NCBI GenBank assembly: GCA_015143295.1
Contig: CM026571.1
Location: 8,746,501-8,810,500, forward strand
Origin: Tetracentron sinense
Lineage: Eukaryota; Streptophyta; Magnoliopsida; Trochodendrales; Trochodendraceae
DNA length: 64,000 bases
Direction: 5' to 3'
Position numbers and translations under genes: made by a program
The notes under the pieces: model-generated
The model's input: the letters and a program-made list of their open reading frames with translations, nothing else
Told to the model about the DNA's origin: nothing
The model's database searches: none
Part shown: piece after piece, positions 33,501-48,600 of the stretch
How positions within the stretch are numbered: position 1 is the first letter of the stretch
Layout of the letters: the number at the start of each line of letters is the position of its first letter

Positions 33501-36500
33501 CCTCATGTGAGTCTCAAAGTTTGAGGCGTTAGACTCATGAGATTTAAGCCTCAAGGTTGAGCCTCAAGGCATTTTCCTTGAACCTCGCTTTAAGGTGAGC
33601 CTTGAGATGTAAGCCTCACACGCCTTTTATAACACTAGTGTCTTCAAGAACAGTGATTAACACCACCTGTTTTAAGCTTTCAGCGCTTATGTTCCAATCA
33701 CCTTAGCTTCTACAGGGCCCCCATATTCATGTCTTTAAGAGCTCTAATCCACCTTACTAAATATTTGTGTGTAAATGATAAGTAAAGGAATCTAATCCTA
33801 ACATGGAGACAAATGGAGGTGAAAAAGACCACATGCAAATCAATCTTTTTCTATCATGCACTTACTAACATAATGCAAAGTATTTTTGAAAGCGGAGAAT
33901 GCTAAAAATCCTGCATCTTGCAAAAAGAGAAAAATAAGTTACTTACATTGGGTTGAGGGAAAAAATTTGACCTTAGGACCTTAAATTTGTACTCAGGATC
34001 TGAAAAGGAAAACATAAACAGAAAATTAAAATCATAAAGGAGCCCCAGTAGAATATTGGAGCCATATATTAGGTTTTTACTTTAGTAATAGAACAAAATC
34101 AGATTAGACAACAAAACTCGTATTATATGATTTGACTTAAAGTGTGAAGACTTAAGTTACAACAACTGCATTTAGTTGTTGGTTGCTTGATCAACTTACG
34201 CAGTTAATTAAATAGCTCCATATCCTTAAATATTTAACCAAATCCATAGCCATTCCAAGAAAGGAAAGAGAAAACAAGACTTAGAGCGTCTGGTTGTACA
34301 GCCAATTATCTTGTGTGCAAGTCAAGCTGAGACGTGCTAGAGCAGAATCTTGATGTTTCACATCAGTAATTAACTGTTCATTTTGGAACGAGAAATGATT
34401 TATTACTCCCTGACTTATTTGCTGCCATAAGGCATACCATTTCTAATTACCTTCACATTTTGGTAGTAGAATTTACTGTGACTTAATTCTTGCCATAAGG
34501 CATACCTACTACCTACAACTAGTAGAATGATCTCCAGCACCAACCTTGATTTGTTTATCCTTGTATCTGTGTATTTTGACTGCTCTTGATAAGGGAACTA
34601 TTATTGACTAAGATAATTAGAAAGTACAGATCAAAGTGTATAATTGGCATGAAAAGCATGAATAAAGGAATGGAACTCTACTCACCAATCCTTAGCCTTA
34701 AGGAAATATTATTTTATAGTTCTTGATTTTGAAAGTTGTGGGAATCAGAAGCTGTCAACTGATGTCGCTTAGCTATTAAGGCTTAATATTTTCTTGACCA
34801 TATAAATCACACAGATTCTATTTTCCATGTCTTTACTTATGAACAGATCAACGGATAGGGATACATATTTAGTGCTTAACTGCTTATATGGCATTTTTGT
34901 TTTGAAAGGGAATCCAATTCCAATACCTGAATAGAAGTTCACAAAAATATTGATGGGACGGTACTCGGAGGTCCGTAGAGACGCATCCACCAAGCGCAAA
35001 GCTGTCTCATCCTGGAAAAATTCAATCATATAATTGACACAAAACAAATCCGTTTACATGATAGTTTAATAGCAAATTCCCTTCTTTGTTACAATATAAT
35101 CAATCTCAAGAACATGTTGTCAGGGAAGAAATTCTCTCATTTGATTTGAATCTTCTTATATTCAGATAGTGTAAAAATATCAATAAATGCACAAAAAAGC
35201 ACAATGAGAGAAGATTCATATTACAAATGTGCTGATATTCGTAAGTTTGTTACAATATTTTTGTGATGAATAACGAGAATTGAATTGAACGGGAAGAGAA
35301 ATACAAAGAAAGGCAGGAATGAGATAAATTCCCCAAAAGAAAGATCAGGAGTCATGAAAAAGAATGAGTCCCGTCTAAAGAAAAAATCTGAAATGAAAGG
35401 TTGTTACAAATTTGATAACAAAATAAGAAACATCACATAATAAATTTTCATTTCTGGCATTTAAGTTCTTCATATGACCAAGGAGCATATCAGAAGAGAA
35501 ATTCCAGCAAGAAAACAAATGGAAAGGAAGAAAGTAAAAGGTGTTTTGCTTTGCTCTCGGCTTCGTGACAAATAAATAGCCTCCAAAAGAATTACATTTG
35601 ATTGTTTTTCACTTCCTTATGTGTTGAATGTATTTTGATTTTTTGGATTTTTTATGGCTCTAATTTTACTTCGTTGAAGACCTTCTAGATTTCCAAGTAG
35701 TAATCACATAATGTCATCGTGAGGATGATTGATTAAAGAAAAAAAAAAAAAAATTGGATTCAAATTTGATGCAAAGAAGTTGAAATGATGATCAGCGAGC
35801 CCAGACTGTCTATTAGATGTGAATTAATAATTACCAATGGAATTATTTAATGGAAAAATAGAAAAATCATATTAGTCCATAGGGATTGGAAGAATTAAAA
35901 TATGAAAGTCAGACACAACAATACCAACCTGGAGTAAAAGGACAACTTCTGAAATAATGTCACCCATAGGGAGAAGTTGCTTCACCACATCAGTACTTAT
36001 ATTGAAAGGTATATTGGAGACTACCTGCAAACAAGTGTCTCAAATAGTTTAGTTTAAGATAGTATTATCCATAATATCCAAAGAAGACATTGTTTTCGTT
36101 TCAGGCACATATTTATACTGAATCTGATAAAGCATAAGATGAAATGGTTTTAATTGCTTAATCATTAAGTGAAAGGTAACTTTGGCAATGCTAACTCCAT
36201 ACAAGCAAAGACAATATCATGCTTCAAGCGAACAAGAAGCATTAAAGATATTGGATAGGACCCACAGGTTTAGGGATAGCAAGCACTAGCTCCAGTGAGG
36301 GGCCAGCTGGAGGAGGATCTTCATCCCCATCTTCATATGTATGAAAAGATTAATAGTACTATTCTTGTCCATGTGCTCTGTGACTGAGCTACACAAGTCG
36401 AACTATCGATACTCGATAGTGGCTTTAACCATCAAGAGAATACACTACAAGACATACTGCAGAAGGGTTTCTGCAACAAAATATAGTTCTTACACAAAGA

Positions 36501-36888
36501 GGAGAAAAGATATGGGTACTGTGAATAGGTAATGCTATAATCACCAAGGTACCACCCCACAGGTCATAGCATGTAACAATGACCAAAAAGGAATCATTGT
36601 AAGCATCAAGAGATACCATAGGCACATGCCTACCGCAATGTGGTTTTTGTTGACAGTGGAAATAGTTTTCCTAATGGAGCATGCAATTCTAGTAGGGCTG
36701 TATTCAGGCCGGGCTTGACCGGGCTTGGCTTGAATTAGTTTGATCGAGGCCCGAAGCCCGGCTCGGCCCGAATTGATTCAAGCTCAAGCCGGGCTTGGCT
36801 TGGCTTGAGCTCGGCTTGAATCCTTTTCTTTTTTTTTAAATAATAAAATTTTATATTATTTATATATATAATAATGATATATATATAA

Positions 36889-36938
<50 letters not shown>

Positions 36939-39613
36939 TTAATAATATTCGAGCCGAGCCGAGTTCGGGCCGGGCCGAACCACAATCAAGCCGGGCTTCA
37001 AGCCAGGCCGAGCCGCACAGGGGTGGGCTTGAGCTTGGCTTGAATTAGCTTTCGGGCTTTTTTTTAGGCTTGGCTTGGCTTGTTTGAGCCCAAAATTTCG
37101 GGCCGATCTTGGGCCGAACCGGGCCGAGCAGAGCCGCACCAACGGGCCAATCGGGCTTTGTGCAGCCCTAAATTCTAGTACCCTTGTGCAAAATAAGTTG
37201 ATCCCCGTTCCCCCCACCCCGGGTTGAGATATACGGGTAATTCTGGCTTCCCTGCAAATGTTTGTTCTCTTTACAAGGATATACAAGGAAAATATTTTAT
37301 ATATGAGAATGAACAAGGAAGGATGTTAAGAAAGAGAAGTTACACTAAATGGTATACCCTCAAAAGTTCGTTCATTCCTGTTCAGAGAGGAAGACAGGTT
37401 CGCTTCTGCTACAAAACTAGATTGAGAAAATCTTTGTGTATATATATATATTTGGAGTATAACGGTTGAGAATATCTCTGGATTCCTCAATGCACACTAT
37501 TCAGCATTGAGATGTTCAGTAGATGACCATGTGCAATTTTTAGCAGATAGCTGCTAGTGGATCCGACTTGACAGCAATCAATTCTATGTGGTAACGATTT
37601 ATAATTATTCGTAATTCATTACCAGCAGACTGCCGGACAATTGCTAGGCACATGTTTATCAGCAAGCTGTTCAACAGTTGCAATGCACATGTAAGACTTC
37701 GAAAATAGGAGTGGTCAATGAGAGCCACGTTGACAATTTCCTAATACACACAAACCCTCATCAGCAGTTCTTGGTTCCTCTACAACGGTTTCTGTCATCA
37801 TAATTGAGGCGGGCATTAGAGCTTCGAGTACTAGAACGGAGGCGGAAGAGAGCCCCTACACAAGTCTCCTCGTTGATGGATGACTTGTATATGGGCTTAG
37901 TTCAAGGCTTTGAGCTATTGACAGAGATCCACCGTTGGATCATGTTTTCGAGAGAGATTTGTCGTTGGATCATGTTCGTGATGGAGAACTACTGTTGGCT
38001 CGAGAGATGGAGATTTTGAGGGTCACGATTAGCCCATGGGGCTACTAGCATCTTAATTGGTTATTTATGTTATTAGTAATTGTAATTTTTGTAGTTAGAG
38101 GATCGTTTTAGTAGTAATGACATTTTTGTAATTACTAGGATTAGGGGTTCCTTCTTTTCTTTATAAATACTCCCTTTAATAGTAGAGAATTTACATAATT
38201 TTTATAGATGAAATATGAGAGTTTTTTTTTTTCTTTTGAAATCTCTTATGAAAGGACGGTGTGAAGCCATGGTGTGAGGTCAGATTAATCCTTGGTGTGA
38301 AGCCAGGTAAACTCTAGATCTCTTTTTCTCCATTGTATTCTTCTATTTTTCCGTTTTAACTTGCAAAACCCTAATTACACAAACCCTAGAATCCTTTCTC
38401 CTTCCTGCCATAATTCCTACAGTCCCTGCAGCCCTCCCCATTGCTGCCATACCTTGTTTCCAGCCCCCTTGTTACTGCCGCCGCCTTTTACAGCACTGCC
38501 ACAGCCTTTTTACAGTCCCTGTATCCTGTTCCCTGCACCCCACAGCCTACCTACACCTGTTCCCCTTGCTGCTGACCCCTTTTCACAGCATACCCGTTAA
38601 TGTTACAGCCTACCCCAAGCACCCCTCTTGCGGCCGCACCTGTTCCGCTGCCCTTGTGATTGCTGTAACACCCCCACAGCCCTTCCCTAGTGCTGCTACA
38701 GCCTTCTATATCCCCAACCCTGCTGTACCAGCCCTATTCCTAAGCCCCTACTGCTGTTCCAGCAAATCTGGAATTGTATTATTGGTGTTACAGTCATCCA
38801 CATTACACTCATATCATACCATTACCCTAAAACAACCCTAATTCCCTCGTCCCTACCCTAACCCTAAATTTAAAGTCCTTTAGTTCTTGCTGCTTGTTTT
38901 ATGTTCTACAATTACTATTTGTTGACACACCATACATGCATATTCCAAATCATAAACCTTGTTGAGCCTCAATTGATTTTCTTGAAATCCTCAATTGACA
39001 AGGAAACATCATTAATCTTGGTCTAAATCCCTAAGCAAGTGGAAGTTCCCACTTCCATTACAATCACTCAATTCAATTTGGAAATCTATTACTGAGGGAT
39101 TGTGATTTGACCTAGGACCTGTGTTTTAAAAAGCGTGTGAGGCTTACGCCTGAAGGCTCGCCTTGGGGCGAGGCTTAAGGAAAATGCCTTGAGGCTCAAC
39201 CATAAGGCTTAAACACCATGAGACACACACCTCATACCTTACAATAACTAAAATTAGGTTTTTAGCCTCAACTAATACTTAAATGTCCTTTTTTCTAATT
39301 TGTTATTTGTTTCAACTTTCAACTAATTTCTATATTATTTCCTATGTGTAGACGTCATGGTTTTAAAAAACGCCGAAACCGTTACGTAACGGTTTCGGTG
39401 AACACCGTTACCCGTTACCGTTACGTTACACCTACATATTTTATTTATTTATTTTTATTTATTGTGATTTTTTTGATTTTTTAAGCCAAAAAAAAAAAAC
39501 TCCGTAAAGGCCGAAACCGTTACGTAACGGTTTCGGCCGTGTCCGTTACGGTGTCCGAAACAGTTTTTTTGAACCTTGGTAGACGTGCACTCACATGAAC
39601 ACACACAATGTAC

Positions 39614-39648
<35 letters not shown>

Positions 39649-42600
39649 TGTATCTCTCTATAAATATAGAGTAATCTTTCATTAACTTTTTGAATCTTTT
39701 TGAAAATTTTTTTATATTTTATTTATTTGTTAAAATTGGAAAACATGAAGCTTTCTTGTGAGGCTTACGCCTCACGCATTTTGAGGTCCTAACGCCTTGC
39801 CCCACGCCTTCACATTTTAAAACATTGCCTAGGACATTATTAATTCCCTTTGAATTCTTTATTATAATTGTTGAATCTTAGGTATTTTATGATTTTATTA
39901 TAAACTAGAATCAAATTTGGATCACTCAATCATATCATCCTAGGTTTATTGCATGGCATGCATCAATAACGCTATAAATTCCAATGAATTGATGAAGTTT
40001 CAGAAAAGTCAGAATGAAGAAAGTAAAAAAAATAAAACCACAGAGAAACCTCAAATAGTAAGGGTCCACGAAAAGGTCTTGAAAATCAAGATATTTTTGG
40101 ATTCCAAGAGCCAGATCTTATTGTTGAAACCATGAGATTGAGGCTTCCAAAAACTAACCAACCGAAAGAAACAATAGTAGAAGAAGAAGAACTAATGAAT
40201 CTTACAGATCTGATTGCAGCATATCACCTTCCACTCCTCTCTAAGTAATCGGACGGTTCTCACTATCTTCAGCTGAGCAGAAAGTTGCCAACTCGAACTT
40301 AATTCCTGATTTTAAATCCTAAAAGCTGTTGAGTAAGATAATGCATTTTATCCCTTGGATACTTGTTCAAATCCTATGTATATAGAAGGAAATGCAAGTA
40401 ATGTTTGATTTTGCATCAGAATTGGCGCTTGTCCGAAAGTGTCAAACCCGACTATAATTATTTCTCAATTAGTTGAACTATGAACTATCAACCACTCTAA
40501 AACACCTTGGAGACCAGGTATCGGTTTCGGAAGGGAACGATCCATTATTAGCATTGATACGTTTTTTTACGGGATTTATAAGACTCGGCCGAAACCGATA
40601 CATATCGGGCGAGTCCTACTGATACGTATTGGTTTCGGTCGTAGTACTCATTTGCCGTCTTATATACGTAGGGTTTCTGTAAGCCCCCAAAACTCACCTC
40701 TTTCGTTTCCCTCTCATTCCCTTCCTATTCTACTTGGTCTTGGCTTTAGAAGTATGTTTTTACTCACCTTTTGCCTTTATTTTTTTATTTTTAATTTCAT
40801 CTGATTTTTTGGAATTTTATCCAAAAACATAAATATGTATTGATCGAAACCGATACGTATCGGTTGGACCTGTATATAGAGTCCTCGAAACCAAATTTTT
40901 TATCCGTGATTTTAACATAATCAAAGCACTCCAAATTCATCAAACTGATCATTCAACCATCCAAACTTCACATAAGAGATCCCATCCTCCAAAAAGTAAA
41001 ATAAGATAGTAGAAGTGATATACAAAAAAAATTAAAATAAAGGAAAAGCTTAGGTTTAGGGAGTATATTTACATTGATATTGCTTCCCAATGATAACTTC
41101 AGATGAAACGTTATCCACTCCGTTTGTAAAATAATATAAGAAGCTCCTTTGATGCAAATTTGAACGAGAGAGTAGAGAAAGCGAGTCTCTTAAAAATCCC
41201 CAAAATAGCAGTTATAATTTTTCCTGATATCCTTTAAAGAGTTGAAGTTCATAATTTAGACCCTAGGAGGGATTTATATAGAGATACAAAGGTGTTTGAA
41301 TTGGATGTTGGTAAAACAATTTTGAAAATAAACAATTTTTAGAAACTATACCTAACACCCTGATTTATGCTTAAAAAGGGAATGTCGATAGATAAACTAA
41401 CGACAACTACAATTAAGTTTAAAAAGATGTTGGCGGTAGTTATCCTACCACCAAATTTGAATTTTTTTTTAAATGCAAAATGGCAATTTCCTCCTTTAGT
41501 TTAGAAACTTCTTCTTATACATTTTTGCCCGGTTTAAAAAGCATGTTGGCGGTAGTCACATTACATCCATTATTTATTTTACTCTAGAAACCCTACTTTT
41601 CAAAATACAAACCCGAGGATGACACATATCATCTCATGGTTGGTTAAAAAATAATTTTTCCTTTTAAAAGCCATTAAGTCAAAAAGAGGCTCAATTTTCT
41701 CCAAAAAATATTTTTGATAGAGATAAAAGAAACATTTTTTTTAAATGATGGTGCATTTAGGTAATTTTCCAACATTGTTTTGTAATTTTTGCAAAAATAG
41801 GGGTACTTTGGTAACTATCCAGGGGTTGTTGGGAAACTCTTTGGTAGGTCACAACTCACAAGAAGTCATATAGGCCCTATATATGTGTATATATATAGTA
41901 ACCACCCAATTTGGCAGAGAGAGAATCTGTAAGAGAAAAGAATGGGGATTCATTTTCCCCAATTACAGGAGAAGAGCCAAGATAATATCATTCTTATATA
42001 CAAAGGCCTATAGCACCCCCTTTGTCTAAAATGTCTGTTGTCTTTGTTGGCAATTCCAAATCTGTATACAGCACATCCATTTAACCATATAATTATATAC
42101 CATCTCAAGAATTAGCATAACTTGCATAATTTGAAAAGTAAAGCGGCAATAACCACTAAAACATTCAAAAACCTAATTCTACTGTGAATAGGAAATTATT
42201 TAGGGTAAGCAACCAAATTTGAGATGTTGGCACATGTCATAGCAAAAATTAGGGTGTACCGGTGTAGGGATACATTCTCAAATCCACATGTTAAGTGTTC
42301 AAATACAGGCATTCTCAGTGTATATGTGAAATTACAAGATCAATTGCCATTTGCTTGCAAATAATAATGGCCGGGTCTGGGCGGTGTGTGCTTTAGTTCA
42401 TTATCTGCAAAGCAGGAAAAATAATGCATCTGCTACAAACAGCAACTGGTCTCCACATTTGAGCAATCAAGAATAATGCATATAGAAATCAGTCAGAAAG
42501 TAATTCCATGTGATGTAAAGTTCTTACTTTTGCATAACTTGATTTCACCCCCAACGACTTCCTGCTTTCCAACAATGAGATCAAATGGGAGCGAATGTGA

Positions 42601-45600
42601 CATTTTGTAAAGTCCTCTTGCAAAACCTACACAGTTCCAAGTTGAAGATGTTGGACAATGCTCACCATGTATCAGCAATAAGAACATAAAGAAAATCACG
42701 AGTTCAAAATATGTAAATTTGTGTTTTTAATTTATATATGCTTGTCAAATATTCACAATTAATATTTTTCTTGATCAAAAAGAAAAAATATTTTATTAGA
42801 AGGAAAAATATTAGGGAAAAGCATTCGAAATGTACAACTAAGAGCTAGAGCATAGTTGCAGGCAACCTAAATATAGTGTGGGATAGTGTGGGCAGCGAGT
42901 TTCCCTGGAATTACGTTTAGGAAGTGAATTTGATTCAGCTTTCTCATTTTCTGAGAAGCAAATAAAAAGCGAACTTCTAATATGCAAAGCAGTTCCAGAA
43001 ACGAGCAGGAAGCAAGTGAAAATCAAGCAGGAAGCCAGGAAGTGAGTGGGAATTGGCTTCTAAAGAGAAAAGAAAAAAAAAAACAGAAAACAGTCTTCAG
43101 AATGACTGCCATTATCCTCTCTGAAATTACTCTGTGACAATCAATACAAGAAAAAAGAAGGATAAGAGCCTACCTTGAGGAATGTCATCACTGATTGATG
43201 GAATCATTGGGACTTCACAGTAATATTTATCACTGATTGACATGACAAGGCTGGACATTATCTTCATACTTCTTTGAGATCAGGTCGTATCATCCATGGT
43301 TACTGTATTTGTATATGCATAATGATGTCGACTATGTGGTGAGTAGAAAAAATGAGTATAAATATCAGAATATGCATATGATGTAAAGTTACTAATGTAT
43401 ATGCAAACAAAATATATATGTATGCAAAAAATGAACACAAAAAAATAATAGTAATAATAATAATAGAAGAAAAATAGATGAAAAGTAAATGCAAAAATAT
43501 AATATAACATATATAATGAAATAAATAACTAATGCATTCCTTGGTAATCATATTTACAATACGTTTCTATAAAATTAATACCATAAAATTTGTAAAATTA
43601 GTATAAGTACTTTTTGCTTCTTGCTTACAAAGAACTTTTTTAGCATTGCTTCCCGCTTCTCGCTTCTCGCTCAAGTAACTATGATCTAGAGTTCTTTGCA
43701 AGCGAATCACGCTCTGAATTAGCACTTTTTAATGTTTTGTTTTTGGAAGGAAGCACTTTTTAATGCTTGTCTATACAAATTATGAACATGTTCCAAAAGT
43801 ACTTAGATATGACCCATCATGTTAGCCAATCTCCATGACCCAAACTCTAGTCCCATGCTTGAGCTAAACATCAAAGTCTCCTTCAACTTCAAGAGGCTAA
43901 AAAACAGCTTTTAAAAATGAAGAACTTTTAAAGGAGCTAGAACCCCCATATCACTAGAGTCCTTTATGCCAATAGGTCCAGAAAACAATTGCAGGGTTCT
44001 TCCCTTGTCATCCTTGAAATTACCCCCAATGCCAGCAAACCAAAATGTTCAAAATAAAAGTGGTATTGAACGCACCAATTAATCAACGCTATACAATAAA
44101 GGCCCAAATGTCAAATTAAAGTTGGTTTTGAATACAATAATTAATCGATATTATACAAGGAATTCAAATGCAAGAAAATATCAACAATTAAAAGAAAAGA
44201 CCAAAGGAAAATAAGAAAATGATAAAGAAAAACATGAGCAGATTCAGCGATGAATTGCTTGTTCGAAAGTATGTACAAATTCACAATATATAACCATAGT
44301 AACAAAGTTCTCTGATTTTGTCAAAAAGTCTCGAATAATACCCTAATTTTTCATCAAACAACTAATTCCCGAAATACTCAAGACTTTTGGAAAAAAGAGC
44401 AAATTTTTCAAAAAGTCGCGAATTAAACATGAATTATTCACGCTTTTTTTTCAAAAACTCTCGAATAAATATTGTAAGGGATAAAATTCGTAAAAGTGAT
44501 TAAGTGTTGGAGAACGAGCTAGCTTGTGTTGTTCCGTTCACCGAAGTGTGACACGTGGCTCACGTGCTTGGATAGAGAGTTGTTCCGTTGTCTGATGCTC
44601 GACGTTTCCGTTGTTGGCTGCACAACGTACCCGTTGCACCCGCAACAACGTTTCCGTTGTCTTCCACAACGAATCCGTTATCTTCTGATAACTGAGTCCA
44701 AACCTCATTTGAAGGCTTACACAACGGACCCGAACTCGAGTCAATAACGACACCAACTCGCAGGAGGAAGTGATCAGGAGGCGATCGTGTTATTCTGACA
44801 AGTAGGCGAAAAGCACTGTCTTGGCATTTAATACTAGTCACTTCTGCATGCTGTCAGAGACAAACCGACTGAACTAATAGTAGGCGCCCACGTGAGATAC
44901 GTTAGGTGGCAGATCTGTCTGACATATTTGGTAATGAGTGCTGGACACGTGGTATAGTCATCTATTGCCATCCATGGGCATTCTGAGCTAAACCTATAAA
45001 TACCCCCGAGAAATTCAGTGCAAGGGGACCGAGATTTTTCTGCTCTCTTCTCTCATTTGCTTTTGTGCTTGTTACTATTCATCATCTTTTACCTCTACTT
45101 ACTTTGGCATCGGAGTACAGGGCAGGGTATCACTCCCTTCAACTCCTACCTTCTACCAGTAAACCAGTTGCTGACGCGTGTCCTTCTCGGTATTTTCCTC
45201 CTCAAAATTGGGGCCGTCTGTGGGAAATTATAAACGGACCTCCCTTAGCTCTTTGTGATCATGACAGATCAAACCCTAGTGCCCGTGCGTGAGAATCAAA
45301 CCCCTCAGACCACTCCATTCGCACCTACTGTCATGCAAACTTTTATTCCAGAGATTGGGCAATCATCTGGGCAACCTGAGAGAGTTGCAGGTCCATCTGA
45401 TGATTCTTCTTCCTCGGACCGTATTTTGTTGATGTTGCAGAGACAACAGTCAGTCTTGGACCTTATCACCAGGCAACAGCAGACATTGCAGGAGAGGCTT
45501 GATGCGTTTGAGCACGGTAGACTTGAAGTGGATGACGGGGCCATCGCAACGACCTTCAGTGAGACGTCAGCCTGATTTCTCTTCTTCCCCACCTGGTCAA

Positions 45601-48600
45601 GAGCCTCGTGATACCAGATTCGTGCTTCTTCCTGCCGAGGGAGACGCAGGTCATACCCCGGTTCGTGCTGATCATAGGGATCCTTCTGATTGTGTTGAGG
45701 TACGTGAAAAAAGAGTTCGAGAAGGAGCCAGAGGAGGTGCTGCAGAGGAGGCTACTACTCAGAAGACCTGGATAACATCCAAGGAGGTGGAGGCTATGAT
45801 CAGTGCTCGTGTCAAGAGCATGAAAGGAGGAGCTCCAGACCATTTGGCTCAGTCAGCAAAGGACAACGTCGAGAGCTCACCTTTCATAGATGCCATTAAT
45901 TAGTCGTATACCCCGTCTAGGTTCATGACCCCGATCTTCTCCATGTACGCGGGGAGAACGGATCCAGAAGAGCATTTGTTCGATTTTAAGCACGCGATGG
46001 CTTTTCGCAATCCTGATGACAATCTGCCATGCAAAGTTTTTCCCAACAGTTTAACTGGAGCAGCATCAAGATGGTTCCGCAATCTGCCTCCTGACTCTAT
46101 CAATAGCTTCTCCGAGCTCAAGTCAATTTTTATTGGTCAATTTATTATCAATGAAAAGAAAAAAGCAGGTGCAAATTCTCTCTTTGAGTTAAGGATGAAA
46201 CCGGCAGAATCCTTGAGAGATTTTATTTCGTGCTTCACTGATGAAGTCCACAGCATCGACAAGGTTGATGAAGGGAGTTGCATAGCTGCTTTCAAGAACG
46301 CTATCCCCAAGCATTCCGAGCTTTACAAATCTCTTGCTCTCGACTATCCTGTCAAGATGGAAGAGATGATGGTTCGGGCAGCCAAGTTCGGGAGATATAA
46401 AGACGATGTCTCAATTGTGCCGAAGCCGAGGATGAAGGGGGTGGATGTCATAGAAAGAGCAGGCCGGTCATCTTCATCAAAGAAGAAGGAGAAAAGACGA
46501 AGGTACGAGACTTCATCTTCTGAGGACTCGCCACCAAAGAGAGGAGGGAGAAGGTAGTGTACATGACTCAGCGGGATCAGCCGGTTCGGCGCTCGTATGA
46601 AGGAAATTCCAACCAGCAACCACAGCAGAGTAGGACGGAGAGACGTCCAGACCCGAATCACTAGCAGCAGCGAGAGAGGCAAACTTATCAGCCTCGTCAA
46701 GAGCAGCCTCAGGCACAGCGGGAGAGAGGCGTTCAGGCGAACGAGAGACGTCCTTTTGCAGCTCGAGCTGACCACATTAATTTCACGGTCAGCCCAGCAA
46801 CCATCATGAAGTCAATGGAGGGCCAAGCATACTTTGAGTGGCCTGCCAGAGCTGTACAAGATGTCACATCGGGACCACGGGCACATGAATATTGTCATTA
46901 CCATAAGTATCGTGGTCATCTTACAAACCGATGTCGCATTTTGAGAGAATATTTAGAGAGGCTGGTCCAAGAGGGGTATTTGGGAGAATATCTGGATTCC
47001 AGTAATGGCGACGCAATGCGTACCAGGGAACAATTACCTCAGTCTCGGGCAGAAGAGCCTTCGAGTAATCCAAGCACTAGTGGAGGAGGTCGAGGAGGGG
47101 CGCCTATGGGGACAATCAATGTCATCTATCGCGCACGGAGACCGGCAGTAGATGTGGAGGGAGACTTCAGAGCGAAGACAAGAAAGATGTCTCATGAAGC
47201 TGAGGTATGCCAAGTGCAGACTTCGGCAGGATGCGTTGAGTAGACACTTATCTTTAGTGATCATGATATGGCAACGATAACCCGGCCTCATTATGATGCT
47301 CTTGTTCTCACCATGAGAATAGGAGATTTCGACATCAAGAGAGTGCTTGTAGATTAGGGGAGTGGGGCAGATATCTTGTATCTTCATGCTTTCTCCCAGA
47401 TGAAGTTAGATTCATCCGTTTTCATCTCTACTCAGACCCCGCTGTTTGGGTTTGATGGCAGTTCGATGAAACCAGTAGGAGATGTCGTCTTGCCCGTTGT
47501 GGCTGGGCCCGTTGTCTTACAGACGAGATTCTTCGTTCTTGATGCCCCATCTCCTTACAACGCAATTTTGGGTCGCTAGTGGACCCATGAGATGCAGGCC
47601 GTTCCCTCTTCTTTTTATCAGGTGTTGAAGTATCCGACGCAAGACGGGCCCAAGGAGATCAGATGAGATCAATTGGCGTCGCAAAAGTGCAATTTCCTCC
47701 ATCCGTTGTGCCTAAATAACAATTATAGATTGGGTCCGTTGTGGAGGAGAGCTCGGAAGCCACGTTTTGTAGACCTTCCGTTGAGCCCATGAAAGCCGTC
47801 AATCTGGGAACGGAAGAAGAGCCAAAAGTGTTGCAAATCGGGACCAGTTTGACAACGGAAGAAGAGATCGAGTTGCTGGATTTTCTGAAGAGGAATCTTG
47901 ATGTTTTCGCCTGATCTCATAGAGATATGACAGGAATCAACCCTAATATCATCTGTCACCATCTCAACGTTGATCCTGCTGTCCCTCCAGTGAAACAGAA
48001 GCCCCAGAGACTTGCCCCAGCTTATCATGATGCTGTGAATGAGGAGATAGATAAGCTTATTCAGTATGGGTTTATTCAAAAAGTGCAATATCCTGACTGG
48101 ATAGCAAACATAGTGGTTGTACCCAAGAATAGTGGAAAAGTGAGAGTTTGTATTGACTTCACCGTTGTCAATAAAACTTGCCCTAAAGACTTTTTCCCTA
48201 TGCCAAGAATTGAGAGGTTAATCAATGCCACTGCTAGACATGAAATGTTATAATTTATGGATGATTATTCAGGCTATAATCAAATCCCTTTGGCAGAAGA
48301 AGATCAAGAGAAGACCACCTTCGTTACAGAGTGTGGCTTGTTCTGTTATCGCGTTATGCCTTTTGGTCTGAAGAATGCTGGCGCCACATATCAACGTCTG
48401 ATGAACCTCATGTTTAATCCAGTACTCGGCAAAAAGGTGGAAGTATATATTGATGACATCGTACTGAAGAGTCGACTACGGGGTACTCTCGTGGCGGATC
48501 TTGCTGAGCCTTTCTCTGTTTTGTGAACGTTCATGAAGTTGAACCCAGAGAAATGCACATTTGGGGTAATTTCTGGCAAATTCTTGAGTTATCTTGTGAG

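Noticed and set aside
36341..37728. Short frames in PFC1 intron 4
   Set aside because: All under 130 codons, in MITE or A/T-rich DNA, with no recognisable motif.
38361..38841. Pro/Ser/Cys-rich frames
   Set aside because: Low-complexity C/T-rich DNA; no domain and no splice context.
42493..42699. 68-residue minus-strand frame (reads [11 protein letters not shown]...)
   Set aside because: It overlaps PFC1 exon 4 in the wrong phase. Reading between acceptor 42627 and donor 42527 gives the conserved QEDF segment instead, so the long frame is a shadow.
43170..43280. Exon-like minus-strand stretch ([12 protein letters not shown]...)
   Set aside because: It lies inside the 42851-43683 MITE, is not needed for the PFC1 frame and has no homology to that family.
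43280..43551. Hydrophobic Phe/Tyr/Ile-rich frames
   Set aside because: They arise from A/T-rich repeats in a MITE; no gene-like structure.
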